A model generated the notes under the pieces. The model made no database searches, was not told the origin of the DNA, and was given only the letters and a program-made list of their open reading frames with translations. From Acidimicrobiia bacterium (GTDB lineage Bacteria > Actinomycetota > Acidimicrobiia > IMCC26256 > PALSA-555): a DNA stretch of 11,097 nucleotides. Each line of letters starts with the position of its first letter. Within the stretch, counting starts at the first letter, position 1. Below are positions 1-6,271 of this stretch, piece after piece. The stretch lies in NCBI GenBank assembly GCA_017853455.1, contig JAFMJM010000066.1, positions 1-11,097 on the forward strand. Reading direction: 5' to 3'. Both the position numbers and the translations under genes were made by a program.

Positions 1-284
1 TCGACGAGGAGCAGGACGACGGCAGCGTGATCTCGCGGCTCACCGAGTTCGCCCGCGAGGGCTGGGGTGAGGGCGGCGACGACTTCGCCTGGTGGTGCAC
101 CGAGGCGCCCGAGGCGTTCGCGGGGGCGGCGCCCGTCTACCGGTCGATGGAGTCGGAGCTGCGCATCATGCTGGGCGACGAGCTCTTCGAGGATCTCGCC
201 GCCCACCTCGAGGCCCGGATGGCCGCCACCCCGGCGCCCGTGCGGCACCCCACCGAGGTGGCGTTCCTCGGCCGCAGGGCCTGA
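1..284 (+). CDS. C-terminal fragment of an unidentified protein (possible methyltransferase tail)
   Basis: The reading frame is open from the left edge (first full codon at base 3) and ends at TGA 282-284, leaving 93 residues. Because it is open to the edge, the GTG at 27 is probably internal and the true start lies outside the window. The fragment is acidic and helical, with a Trp-Trp-Cys stretch and a run of helix around VYRSMESELR, and ends in TEVAFLGRRA. A terminal strand ending in a GRR-like sequence is common in class I SAM-dependent methyltransferases, but no SAM-binding motif is visible because the N-terminus is missing, so this is only a guess. It converges on the SDR gene with 13 bases between them. 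I do not recognise the family with confidence. Confidence 0.7.
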   Translation, partial: DEEQDDGSVISRLTEFAREGWGEGGDDFAWWCTEAPEAFAGAAPVYRSMESELRIMLGDELFEDLAAHLEARMAATPAPVRHPTEVAFLGRRA

Positions 285-297
285 GGTCCGACGGCGC

Positions 298-1062
298 TCA
301 GAGCAGGAACAGCCCGCCGTCGAGGTGGTACACCTCGCCGGTGATCCACGAGGCGGCGTCGGAGAGCAGGTACAGGGCGAGGCCGGCGACGTCGTCGGGT
401 CGCCCGATCCGCCGCAACGGGTGCCGGTGAGCCAGCCCCTCCTCGTCGGGTGCCCACAGGGCCTTGGCGAAGTCGGTCTTGACGATGCCCGGGGCCAGCG
501 CGTTGACCCGCACCGACGGCGCCAGCTCGACCGCGAGCTGCCGGGTGAGGTGGATGAGGGCCGCCTTCGAGACGTTGTAGACCCCGATGCCGGGCGCCGG
601 ATGGATGCCGCCGGTCGAGGCGAGGTTGAGCACGGCGCCGCCGTGGTCGCGCATGTGGGCTCGCCACGCCGCCTGGATGAGCTGGATCGGTCCCTCGAGG
701 TTGACCTCGAGGATCTTGCGCACTGCCCGCGGCTCGACGTCGACGACCGGCCCGAACGCGGGGTTGGTGGCGGCGTTGTTGACGAGGAGGTCGAGCGCTC
801 CGAGCTCGCCGACGCAGCGGGCGACGGCCTCCTCGATGACGTCGGGGTCACCGGCCGAGCCGGCGACGGTGATGGTGTGGGCGCCGAGCGCCGTGAGCGC
901 CTCGGCGGTCTCGGCGAGCTCGTCGGCCTTGCGGGCGAGCACCGCGACCGACGCCCCGGCGTGGGCGAGCGCCTCGGCGATGGCCCGACCGATCCCGCGG
1001 GTGCCTCCCGTCACGAGCGCGACGCGGCCGTCGAGGCGGAGGTCGGTCGCCGGATCGAACAT
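298..1062 (-). CDS. SDR family NAD(P)-dependent oxidoreductase, DHRS4-like
   Basis: A 254-residue classical short-chain dehydrogenase/reductase, the usual length for the family. Visible motifs in order: the cofactor loop TGGTRGIG (18-25), the NNAA motif (95-98), active-site Asn121, and the catalytic Ser149, Tyr162 and Lys166 in YNVSK. These are followed by the PG turn and a C-terminal SWITGEVYHLDGG segment. The stretch APGIVKTDFAKALW resembles DHRS4-type carbonyl/retinol reductases, so a soluble NADP(H)-dependent carbonyl reductase is likely, but the substrate cannot be read. The ATG start at 1062 is set by a clear ribosome site, GAGGAG (1072-1067), four bases upstream. It is the second gene after the GroES-like gene, with an 8-base gap, and the upstream stop codon lies inside the ribosome site, so the two are probably cotranscribed. 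Confidence 0.95.
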   Translation of the reverse strand: MFDPATDLRLDGRVALVTGGTRGIGRAIAEALAHAGASVAVLARKADELAETAEALTALGAHTITVAGSAGDPDVIEEAVARCVGELGALDLLVNNAATNPAFGPVVDVEPRAVRKILEVNLEGPIQLIQAAWRAHMRDHGGAVLNLASTGGIHPAPGIGVYNVSKAALIHLTRQLAVELAPSVRVNALAPGIVKTDFAKALWAPDEEGLAHRHPLRRIGRPDDVAGLALYLLSDAASWITGEVYHLDGGLFLL

Positions 1063-1066
1063 CGTG

Positions 1067-1072
1067 CTCCTC
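1067..1072 (-). promoter_or_regulatory. Ribosome binding site of the SDR gene
   Basis: On the minus strand GAGGAG lies four bases before the ATG at 1062 and shares bases with the TGA stop of the upstream GroES-like gene. It fixes the SDR start and suggests translational coupling. It is the clearest Shine-Dalgarno sequence I saw at any start in the window. Confidence 0.7.
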
Positions 1073-1469
1073 AGAGGTAGAGGCCGGTCTGGCCCTCGTC
1101 GCGCCCCGACGCCACGGCGTGGACGTCGCGCTCGCGCAGGATGAGGTACTCGTCGCCGCGGATCTCGACCTCGAAGCCGGTGTCGGGGGCGAACAGCACC
1201 CGGTCGCGCTCCTCGACGTTGCGCACGGTCGGGCCGACGGTCACGACCTCGGCCCAGACCAGGCGGCGACTCACGTTGGCCGTGGCCGGGATGAGGATGC
1301 CGGCGCGCGACTTGCGCTCCCCCAGCTCGTCGGAGGGGCGCACCAGGATGCGGTCGGCGGTCATGCGGATCGCCTGCTTGACCTCGGCGCTCGTCGCCGC
1401 CCGGGGCGCCGGTGCGGCGGTGCCGGAGGACGGTTCGGTCGAGGTGTCGGGGTCGGTGTCGACGGCCAC
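1071..1469 (-). CDS. GroES-like co-chaperonin (actinobacterial paralogue)
   Basis: A 132-residue protein whose residues 36-122 match the GroES/Cpn10 fold: DRILVRP at the N-terminal strand, a mobile-loop region with AGILIP, VVTVGP, DRVLF, and the typical EYLILRERDVHAV end. It finishes in GLYL, a tail I associate with an actinobacterial GroES-like paralogue rather than the canonical groES next to groEL; no groEL is present here. It should assist protein folding as a cytosolic ring with a GroEL partner, but the partner is unknown. The start chosen is GTG 1469, because a -10-like TAGTGT lies 7 bases upstream, which fits a leaderless mRNA. This gives a 35-residue Pro/Ala/Ser/Thr-rich extension. 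The alternative ATG at 1364 gives 97 residues, a normal GroES length. It is divergent from ctaB and probably cotranscribed with the SDR gene. Confidence 0.88.
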   Translation of the reverse strand: MAVDTDPDTSTEPSSGTAAPAPRAATSAEVKQAIRMTADRILVRPSDELGERKSRAGILIPATANVSRRLVWAEVVTVGPTVRNVEERDRVLFAPDTGFEVEIRGDEYLILRERDVHAVASGRDEGQTGLYL

Positions 1470-1476
1470 GGCCGGG

Positions 1477-1482
1477 ACACTA
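1477..1482 (-). promoter_or_regulatory. Candidate -10 element for the GroES-like gene (leaderless)
   Basis: TAGTGT on the minus strand matches the actinobacterial TANNNT -10 pattern and ends 7 bases before the GTG at 1469, so transcription would begin at or near the start codon. No convincing -35 hexamer is visible. Inferred from spacing alone. Confidence 0.4.
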
Positions 1483-1499
1483 CCGCCGGACGGGACGAC

Positions 1500-1505
1500 T
1501 ACATT
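1500..1505 (+). promoter_or_regulatory. Candidate -10 element for ctaB
   Basis: TACATT fits TANNNT and would place the transcript start near 1512, giving a leader of about 25 bases before the GTG at 1537. The leader contains GGAG (1529-1532) four bases before the start codon. The 67-base gap between the two divergent genes would then hold both promoters. No -35 box is evident. Confidence 0.35.
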
Positions 1506-1536
1506 CGCCCGGTCCGTCCGTCGACCCTGGAGTGCC

Positions 1537-2460
1537 GTGTCCGAGGTCCCGCCCAGCACCGACGTCGCCGGTCCGCCGGGGCGTCGGCGGGCGCTGGAGA
1601 CGGTCCGGGCGTACGTGGCGTTGACCAAGCCGCGGGTCGTCGAGCTGCTCTTGATCACCACGGTCCCGTCGATGATCCTGGCCCAGAACGGGTTCCCCGA
1701 CCCGTGGCTGGTGGTCGCGGTGCTGGTCGGGGGCTCGCTGGCGGCCGGTGGCGCCAACACGATCAACTCGTGGATCGAGCGCGACCGCGACCAGCTGATG
1801 CGGCGCACCCGGAACCGACCCCTCGTGACCGGGACGATCCGGCCCACGTCCGCGCTGGTCTTCGGGATCGTGTGCAACGTGGTGGCCTTCGGGCTCCTGT
1901 GGAGTGTCGCCAATCTCCTGGCGGCCTGCCTCACCCTCACGGCGACGCTGTTCTACGTGTTCGTCTACACCGTGTGGCTCAAGCCGCGGACCGCCCAGAA
2001 CATCGTCATCGGCGGCGCGGCGGGGGCGATCCCCACGCTGGTGGGCTGGGCGGCGGTCACGGGCACCGTGGCGGCGCCGGCGTGGGTGCTGTTCGCCCTG
2101 GTCTTCTTCTGGACCCCGCCGCACTTCTGGGCGCTCGCCCTGCGGTACCGCGACGACTACGCGGCGGCCGACTTCCCGATGCTGCCCGTGACCAGGGGCG
2201 TGGAGCGGGCGACCCGCGAGATGCTGGCCTACTCGGTCGTGGTCGTCGCCGTGAGCCTGACCCTCGGCCTGACGACGCCCGTCGGCCCCCTGTACCTGGC
2301 CGTCGCCGTGGTGGCCGGCATCGGGTTCGTCGCCGGGGCCGTCCGGCTCGTGGGCAATCCCGATCCGACGCGGGCGATCCGGTACTTCACCTTCTCCAAC
2401 CTGTACCTCGCGACCCTCTTCGTGACCGTTGCCCTCGACGTCTTCGTCCGCCGCGCCTGA
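1537..2460 (+). CDS. ctaB: Protoheme IX farnesyltransferase (heme o synthase)
   Basis: A 307-residue multi-pass membrane prenyltransferase of the UbiA superfamily. It transfers the farnesyl group of farnesyl diphosphate to heme B, giving heme O, the precursor of heme A in aa3-type oxidases. The first allylic-diphosphate site is plain: N77, E81, D83 and D85 followed by RRTRNRPL (89-96). The family landmarks YTVWLKPRTAQNIVIGGAAG (144-163) and PPHFWALAL with H196 follow. The length is normal. GTG 1537 is chosen because GGAG lies four bases upstream and the extension further upstream overlaps the divergent gene and shows no family match. It overlaps the following thioredoxin-like gene by 32 bases. 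ctaA, which would convert heme O to heme A, is not in the window. Confidence 0.96.
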   Translation: MSEVPPSTDVAGPPGRRRALETVRAYVALTKPRVVELLLITTVPSMILAQNGFPDPWLVVAVLVGGSLAAGGANTINSWIERDRDQLMRRTRNRPLVTGTIRPTSALVFGIVCNVVAFGLLWSVANLLAACLTLTATLFYVFVYTVWLKPRTAQNIVIGGAAGAIPTLVGWAAVTGTVAAPAWVLFALVFFWTPPHFWALALRYRDDYAAADFPMLPVTRGVERATREMLAYSVVVVAVSLTLGLTTPVGPLYLAVAVVAGIGFVAGAVRLVGNPDPTRAIRYFTFSNLYLATLFVTVALDVFVRRA

Positions 2461-3070
2461 CCCGACCGGTCCGGACCTCCGGGTCCGTCGCGCCCGCCGC
2501 CGACTCGCCGGGGTGGTCGTGGTCGTGGTGGCACTGGTGGCGGCGGTGACCGTGGCGGTCGTGGCGTCCGGCGACGACGACGGCCGCGGCGGTCCGTCGG
2601 GCGCCCGCGGTCGCCCGGTGCCGGCGTCGGTCGCCACCGGGCCGGTCGAGGTCGGCGCTCCGGCCCCCGACTTCACGCTCCCCGGTCTCTCCGGCGGCCG
2701 GGTGAGCCTGGCCGACCACCGGGGGCACCCGATCGTGGTCAATGCCTGGGCGTCGTGGTGCAACCCGTGCCGACGGGAGTTCCCGCTGCTGCGTTCGGCG
2801 TTGCGGCGGTACCGCCGGCAGGGGCTGGTGGTGATCGGGGTCAGCTTCCGCGACATCCCCTTCGACGCCCGCGCCTTCGCCCGCTCCCAGCGGGCCGACT
2901 GGCCGTTGGCCCGCGACCCGGGCGGGGTGTTCGCCGCCGCCTACGGCGTCAACCGGGTGCCCCAGACCTTCTTCGTCGACGCCGACGGGGTGCTGGTGTC
3001 GCACGTCTTCGGCATCACGTCGGCCGCCGACCTCGACGCCGAGATCGCGGCGATCCTGCCCGACCGTTGA
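2429..3070 (+). CDS. Membrane-anchored TlpA/ResA-type thiol-disulfide oxidoreductase
   Basis: A 213-residue protein with a basic N-terminus, one hydrophobic segment at about 27-46, a short Gly/Pro/Ser-rich linker, then a thioredoxin fold (about 73-213). The active site is WCNPC (C111, C114) and the cis-proline is P178 in RVPQTFF. The AlkC/TSA-like opening GAPAPDFTLPGL is typical of the TlpA/ResA/CcmG group. It would sit outside the cytoplasmic membrane and reduce thiols, for example in apocytochrome c or copper-site proteins. The context behind ctaB supports a role in respiratory cytochrome maturation. The start is TTG 2429, inside the end of ctaB, chosen because it keeps the charged residues before the membrane segment; no ribosome site is visible, so coupled reinitiation is likely. 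A GTG within the hydrophobic stretch is a poorer alternative. Confidence 0.9.
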   Translation: MPSTSSSAAPDPTGPDLRVRRARRRLAGVVVVVVALVAAVTVAVVASGDDDGRGGPSGARGRPVPASVATGPVEVGAPAPDFTLPGLSGGRVSLADHRGHPIVVNAWASWCNPCRREFPLLRSALRRYRRQGLVVIGVSFRDIPFDARAFARSQRADWPLARDPGGVFAAAYGVNRVPQTFFVDADGVLVSHVFGITSAADLDAEIAAILPDR

Positions 3071-3076
3071 GTCGGG
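3059..3076. terminator. Possible bidirectional hairpin at a convergent junction
   Basis: CCCGAC (3059-3064) pairs perfectly with GTCGGG (3071-3076) around a six-base loop that contains the stop codon of the thioredoxin-like gene. It lies in the 10-base gap before the convergent permease gene. There is no T-tract on either strand, so this is at best a weak or factor-dependent terminator. Confidence 0.3.
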
Positions 3077-3080
3077 GCGC

Positions 3081-3815
3081 TCATTCCTCCCAGCGGAAGA
3101 CCCGCGACGCCACCAGCGGCGCGCCGATCGCCCACACGGCCAGGACCACGACGCTCCAGCCGGGGATGTGACCGCCGGGGGCGAGGGCACCGCGGACGCT
3201 CGCCGAGAGGGCGGCGGCGGGCAGCACCTTGGCGAACTCCTCGAGCACGGTGGGCAGCTTGTCGAGCGGGTAGGCCATGCCGCCGATGAACAGCAGGACG
3301 AGGAACAGGCCGTTGGCGCCGGCGAGGGTGGCCTCGGCCCGCAGGGTGCCCGCCATGGTCAGCCCGATCCCGGCGAAGGCGACGGTGCCGAGCACGAGGA
3401 AGACGACCGCCAGCACGATCCCGGCGTCGAGGTGCCAGCCGAGCGCCAGGCCGGTGACCACGATCACCACGAACTGCAGCGCCTCGATGGCCAGCACGTT
3501 GACGGTCTTGGCCGCCAGCAGCCCGCCCCGGGAGAGCGGTGTCGACCCGAGACGCTTGAGCACGCCGTAGCGGCGTTCGTACCCGGTGGCGATGGCCAGG
3601 CTGACCATGGCCGTCGACATCACCGCGAGCGCCAGGACCCCGGGCACCAGGAAGTCGAGGGGGTCGCGGTACGCGGTGTCGACGGTGCTGACCTGCGAGA
3701 AGAACACCAGGATCCCGACCGGGATGGCGAACGAGACGAGCAGGCTCTCGCCGCGCCGCAGGGTGAGCGCGAGCTCGGCCCGGGTCTGGGCACCGATGGC
3801 GCGTCGGGTGCTCAC
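3081..3815 (-). CDS. ABC-2 type transporter permease (DrrB-like)
   Basis: A 244-residue integral membrane protein with about six hydrophobic segments (roughly 22-41, 56-76, 104-126, 132-155, 166-183 and 218-238). Between the second and third lies the cytoplasmic signature YERRYGVLKRLGSTPLSR (79-96), typical of ABC-2/DrrB permeases and thought to contact the ATPase. It would form the transmembrane part of an export pump for a lipid, drug or polymer; the substrate cannot be told. The start is GTG 3815, whose last two bases share the upstream TGA (GTGA, four-base overlap with the ATPase gene), so the two subunits are translationally coupled. It ends ten bases before the end of the convergent thioredoxin-like gene. 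Confidence 0.93.
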   Translation of the reverse strand: MSTRRAIGAQTRAELALTLRRGESLLVSFAIPVGILVFFSQVSTVDTAYRDPLDFLVPGVLALAVMSTAMVSLAIATGYERRYGVLKRLGSTPLSRGGLLAAKTVNVLAIEALQFVVIVVTGLALGWHLDAGIVLAVVFLVLGTVAFAGIGLTMAGTLRAEATLAGANGLFLVLLFIGGMAYPLDKLPTVLEEFAKVLPAAALSASVRGALAPGGHIPGWSVVVLAVWAIGAPLVASRVFRWEE

Positions 3816-4738
3816 TGCTCGACCGCCCCGGTGAGCCGGAGGAAGACCTCTTCGAGGGACCGGCGTCCGGTGCGCAGGGCGTCGAGGCGCTCACCCCGGT
3901 CGCGCATCCAGACGGCCAGGTCGGCGATGCGCTCGGGGGTCCCGGCGGCGTCGACCGAGTAGTCGCCGGCGTGGATCTCGCGCACGGCCGCCGCGGGCAG
4001 GCCGAGGGCGACGGCGAGGCCCGCGAGGTCGAGGCCGGGTGCGGCGGAGAACGTCACGACGTCGGCCCCGGCGTCACGGGTGAGTGCCGCGGGCGTGCCC
4101 TCGGCCACGAGTCGACCGTGGTCGACGATCGCGATGCGGTCGCAGAGGTGCTCGGCCTCGTCCATGGCGTGGGTGGTGAGCACGACCGTGGTGCCGCGCT
4201 CGGCGAGTCCGCGCACCAGGTTCCAGGTGGTGGCCCGGGCGTGGGGGTCCATGCCGGCGGTCGGCTCGTCGAGGAACACCACCTCGGGTCGTCCGACCAG
4301 GGCGCACGCGAGCGAGAGCCGCTGGCGCTGTCCACCCGACAGCCGTCGGACGAGCGTGCGCCCGGCGTCGGCGAGGCCGACGACCTCGAGCAGGTGCCGG
4401 GGGTCCTCGGCGTCGTCGTAGTAGGCGGCGAAGAGCCGCAGGAGCTCCAGGGGCCGCAGGCCCGGGTAGAGGCCGCCCTCCTGGAGCATCACCCCGATCC
4501 GGGGCCGCAGGGCGGGGCCGTCGTCGACCGGGTCGAGTCCGAGGACCGAGACGGTGCCGCCGTCGGCGGTCCGGTACCCCTCGAGGACCTCCACGGTCGA
4601 GGTCTTGCCGGCACCGTTCGGGCCGAGCAGGCCGAACACCTCGCCGGCCCCGATGCTGAGAGACAGGCCGTCGACCGCCCGCACGTCGCTGTAGCGCTTC
4701 ACGAGGTCGACGACTTCGATCGCGGGCGGGGACGGCAT
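3812..4738 (-). CDS. ABC transporter ATP-binding protein (DrrA-like)
   Basis: A 308-residue nucleotide-binding subunit. Motifs are complete: Walker A GPNGAGKT (39-46), Q-loop Q86, signature LSGGQ (133-137), Walker B VVFLDEP (153-159) with Glu158, and switch His190. After the ATPase domain comes an extension of about 90 residues ending in SLEEVFLRLTG (294-304), the tail found in DrrA-type exporters. It powers the permease encoded immediately downstream. The start is ATG 4738; the frame stays open upstream, but that extra part overlaps the prenyl synthase gene and is low-complexity. A TAGTCT hexamer 8 bases before the ATG allows a leaderless transcript, while the 28-base gap to the prenyl synthase also allows cotranscription. 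ABC genes of this type near ctaB occur in other actinobacteria, to my knowledge. Confidence 0.95.
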   Translation of the reverse strand: MPSPPAIEVVDLVKRYSDVRAVDGLSLSIGAGEVFGLLGPNGAGKTSTVEVLEGYRTADGGTVSVLGLDPVDDGPALRPRIGVMLQEGGLYPGLRPLELLRLFAAYYDDAEDPRHLLEVVGLADAGRTLVRRLSGGQRQRLSLACALVGRPEVVFLDEPTAGMDPHARATTWNLVRGLAERGTTVVLTTHAMDEAEHLCDRIAIVDHGRLVAEGTPAALTRDAGADVVTFSAAPGLDLAGLAVALGLPAAAVREIHAGDYSVDAAGTPERIADLAVWMRDRGERLDALRTGRRSLEEVFLRLTGAVEQ

Positions 4739-4746
4739 CGGGGCGG

Positions 4747-4752
4747 AGACTA
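4747..4752 (-). promoter_or_regulatory. Candidate -10 element for the ABC ATPase gene
   Basis: TAGTCT on the minus strand ends 8 bases before the ATG at 4738, inside the 28-base gap after the prenyl synthase. It fits TANNNT and a leaderless or nearly leaderless start. No Shine-Dalgarno sequence is present in this gap, which is in keeping with that reading. Confidence 0.35.
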
Positions 4753-4766
4753 TTCGCTCGGTCGGG

Positions 4767-5843
4767 TCAGTGATCGCGCCAGGCGGTGAACCGGGCGAGG
4801 TCGGCCAGGGCGTCGCGGGCTTCCGGGGTGATGGGAGCGCGCGCGATGGCGGCGAGGGCCTCGTCGGCCCGCCGGGCGATGGCGGCCTCGGTCTCGGCCC
4901 GGGCACCGGAGCGCTCGAGCAGGTCCTGCAACTCGGCGATCTCGTCGGCGGTGAGGCCGGGGGCGCCGATCCGCTCCAGGAGGGCGCCGTCGGCACCCGA
5001 GACGCGGGTCGCGGCTGCGGCCACGAGGGGCGTCAGCTTGCCCTCGCGGAGGTCCTCCCCCACCGGCTTGCCGGTCACCGATTCGTCGCCGTAGACGCCG
5101 AGGAGGTCGTCGCGCATCTGGAACGCCTCACCGAGCGGCAGGCCGATCTGCGAGAGCGCGTCCCGCACGGCGGGGTCGTCGCGCACCAGGGTGGCCCCGA
5201 GGTGCAGCGGACGTTCGACGGTGTACTTGCCCGACTTGTAGCGCTCGATCCGCGTGGCGCGCTCGGCGTCACGGCTGCCGCTGGCGGTGCCGACGAGGTC
5301 GAGGTACTGCCCGACGCAGAGTTCGAGGCGGAGCTCGTCGTAGACGGCCCGGGCGGCGGGCGGGACCGGACCGAGCAGCTGGTCGGCGTAGACGAACGCG
5401 AAGTCGCCGACGAGCACGGCGGCGCCCTCGCCGGTCCGGCGGGGGTCGGCGTGCCAGCCACGGGCGCGGTGGTCGTCGATGAACCTGCGGTGGACGGCGG
5501 GCCGCCCCCGGCGCTGATCGGAGCCGTCCATGACGTCGTCGTGCACGAGCGCGAACGTGTGGAGCAGCTCGAGCGCGGCGCCGGCGTCGATCACCCGCGC
5601 GTCGTCGGGGTCGCCGCCGGCTCCGACGTACGCCCAGTGGCAGAACGCCGGACGGAGTCGCTTGCCGCCGGCGGCCACGAGGTCCCGCAACGCACCGAGG
5701 GGTGCCGCCAGGTCGGGGTCGATGGCGCTCCACCGGAGGATCTCGGTGTCGAGGACCGCCAGGATCCGGGCGTCCACCCGGTCGCCCACCGCCACGAGGT
5801 GCTCGGGGGCGACGGCGTCGGCCGGTGCGGGCGTGCGGTTCAC
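4767..5843 (-). CDS. Polyprenyl diphosphate synthase (probable geranylgeranyl diphosphate synthase)
   Basis: A 358-residue trans-isoprenyl diphosphate synthase that condenses isopentenyl diphosphate with allylic diphosphates in the cytosol. Visible landmarks: GGKRLRP (59-65), the first aspartate-rich motif with D102, D103 and D106 followed by RRGRP, K204-K207 region GKYTVERP, and the second motif FQMRDDLLGVYGD with D245 and D246. The residues just before the first motif are HTFALVH, with Phe97 five positions upstream of D102. In related enzymes this limits the product to C15-C20, so geranylgeranyl or farnesyl diphosphate is likely, as in actinobacterial IdsA-type enzymes. The start is GTG 5843 with a -10-like TAGCAT six bases before it. 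It leads a minus-strand group with the ABC exporter, which could mean a prenyl-linked export substrate, but that is inference. Confidence 0.92.
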   Translation of the reverse strand: MNRTPAPADAVAPEHLVAVGDRVDARILAVLDTEILRWSAIDPDLAAPLGALRDLVAAGGKRLRPAFCHWAYVGAGGDPDDARVIDAGAALELLHTFALVHDDVMDGSDQRRGRPAVHRRFIDDHRARGWHADPRRTGEGAAVLVGDFAFVYADQLLGPVPPAARAVYDELRLELCVGQYLDLVGTASGSRDAERATRIERYKSGKYTVERPLHLGATLVRDDPAVRDALSQIGLPLGEAFQMRDDLLGVYGDESVTGKPVGEDLREGKLTPLVAAAATRVSGADGALLERIGAPGLTADEIAELQDLLERSGARAETEAAIARRADEALAAIARAPITPEARDALADLARFTAWRDH

Positions 5844-5849
5844 CCGTCG

Positions 5850-5855
5850 ATGCTA
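5850..5855 (-). promoter_or_regulatory. Candidate -10 element for the prenyl synthase gene (leaderless)
   Basis: TAGCAT on the minus strand lies six bases before the GTG at 5843. It fits TANNNT spaced for transcription to start at the initiation codon. There is no Shine-Dalgarno sequence. It faces a second hexamer on the plus strand within a 59-base divergent gap. Confidence 0.45.
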
Positions 5856-5890
5856 CGCACCGGCCGGAACGGCTCCGAACCGGGGGCATC

Positions 5891-5896
5891 TACGAT
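5891..5896 (+). promoter_or_regulatory. Candidate -10 element for the SCP2-like gene (leaderless)
   Basis: TACGAT lies six bases before the ATG at 5903, so transcription would begin at the start codon. There is no Shine-Dalgarno sequence upstream. An in-frame GTG directly abuts the ATG (5900-5902); the spacing favours the ATG. Confidence 0.45.
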
Positions 5897-5902
5897 CCGG
5901 TG

Positions 5903-6268
5903 ATGGTCCCCGCACCGTTCGCCGACCTCTCGGCCTGGGTCGCCGACCTCGACGCCCGGGTGGGGTCCGTCGCCGAGTTGGCCGACGTTGCGGAGCCGGC
6001 GGTGGTCGAGCTGCAGATCGTGGGCGACGACGGCCCGGCCGTGGTCCTCCACCTCGTGACGGGTGCCGGACCCGCCCGGGTGCTCCCCGGCCCGGCCGAC
6101 TCCCCCGACCTGACCCTGATCGCCTCGGCGGCGGCGGCCGGCGCGCTCGTTGCGGGGACCACCAACGCCCAGACGTGCCTCGCCGACGGCTCCCTCCGGA
6201 TGCGCGGGAATCCCGATGTGCTGCTGCGGCGTCTGCCCGGCCTCGCGCGCGTCGGATCGGTGGGCTGA
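5903..6268 (+). CDS. Small SCP2-like sterol/lipid-carrier domain protein
   Basis: A 121-residue soluble protein. The pattern of an amphipathic first helix, a strand with VVELQIVGDDGPAVVLHLV (34-52), then DLTLIASAAAAGALVAG (69-85) and LADGSLRMRGNPDVLLRRLPGL (93-114), resembles the SCP2 superfamily. There, a helix follows 'D-x-T-L' and the domain closes with a 'G-x-L-x-x-x-G-D' turn and a terminal helix. Such domains hold a hydrophobic ligand; the ligand here is unknown. It is shorter and more Ala-rich than full SCP2 proteins, so the assignment is tentative. Its stop is three bases before the next gene's GTG, so the two are an operon. It is divergent from the prenyl synthase. Confidence 0.8.
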   Translation: MVPAPFADLSAWVADLDARVGSVAELADVAEPAVVELQIVGDDGPAVVLHLVTGAGPARVLPGPADSPDLTLIASAAAAGALVAGTTNAQTCLADGSLRMRGNPDVLLRRLPGLARVGSVG

Positions 6269-6271
6269 CCG

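Noticed and set aside
67..1080. Long plus-strand frame opposite the SDR gene
   Set aside because: Composition is Arg/Gly/Asp low-complexity and no domain is visible; the minus strand holds a complete SDR with all catalytic residues. It is a GC-rich shadow.
1480..2856. Long minus-strand frame opposite ctaB and the thioredoxin-like gene
   Set aside because: It is Arg/His/Pro/Gly-rich with no motif, and spans two well-supported genes on the other strand.
4739..4996. N-terminal extension of the ABC ATPase to a start at 4996
   Set aside because: The added residues are Pro/Ser/Thr low-complexity and overlap the conserved 3' end of the prenyl synthase; the ATG at 4738 gives a family-typical length.
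4770..5903. 377-codon plus-strand frame opposite the prenyl synthase
   Set aside because: Gly/Val/Glu-rich translation without any motif; both aspartate-rich motifs of the prenyl synthase are intact on the other strand.
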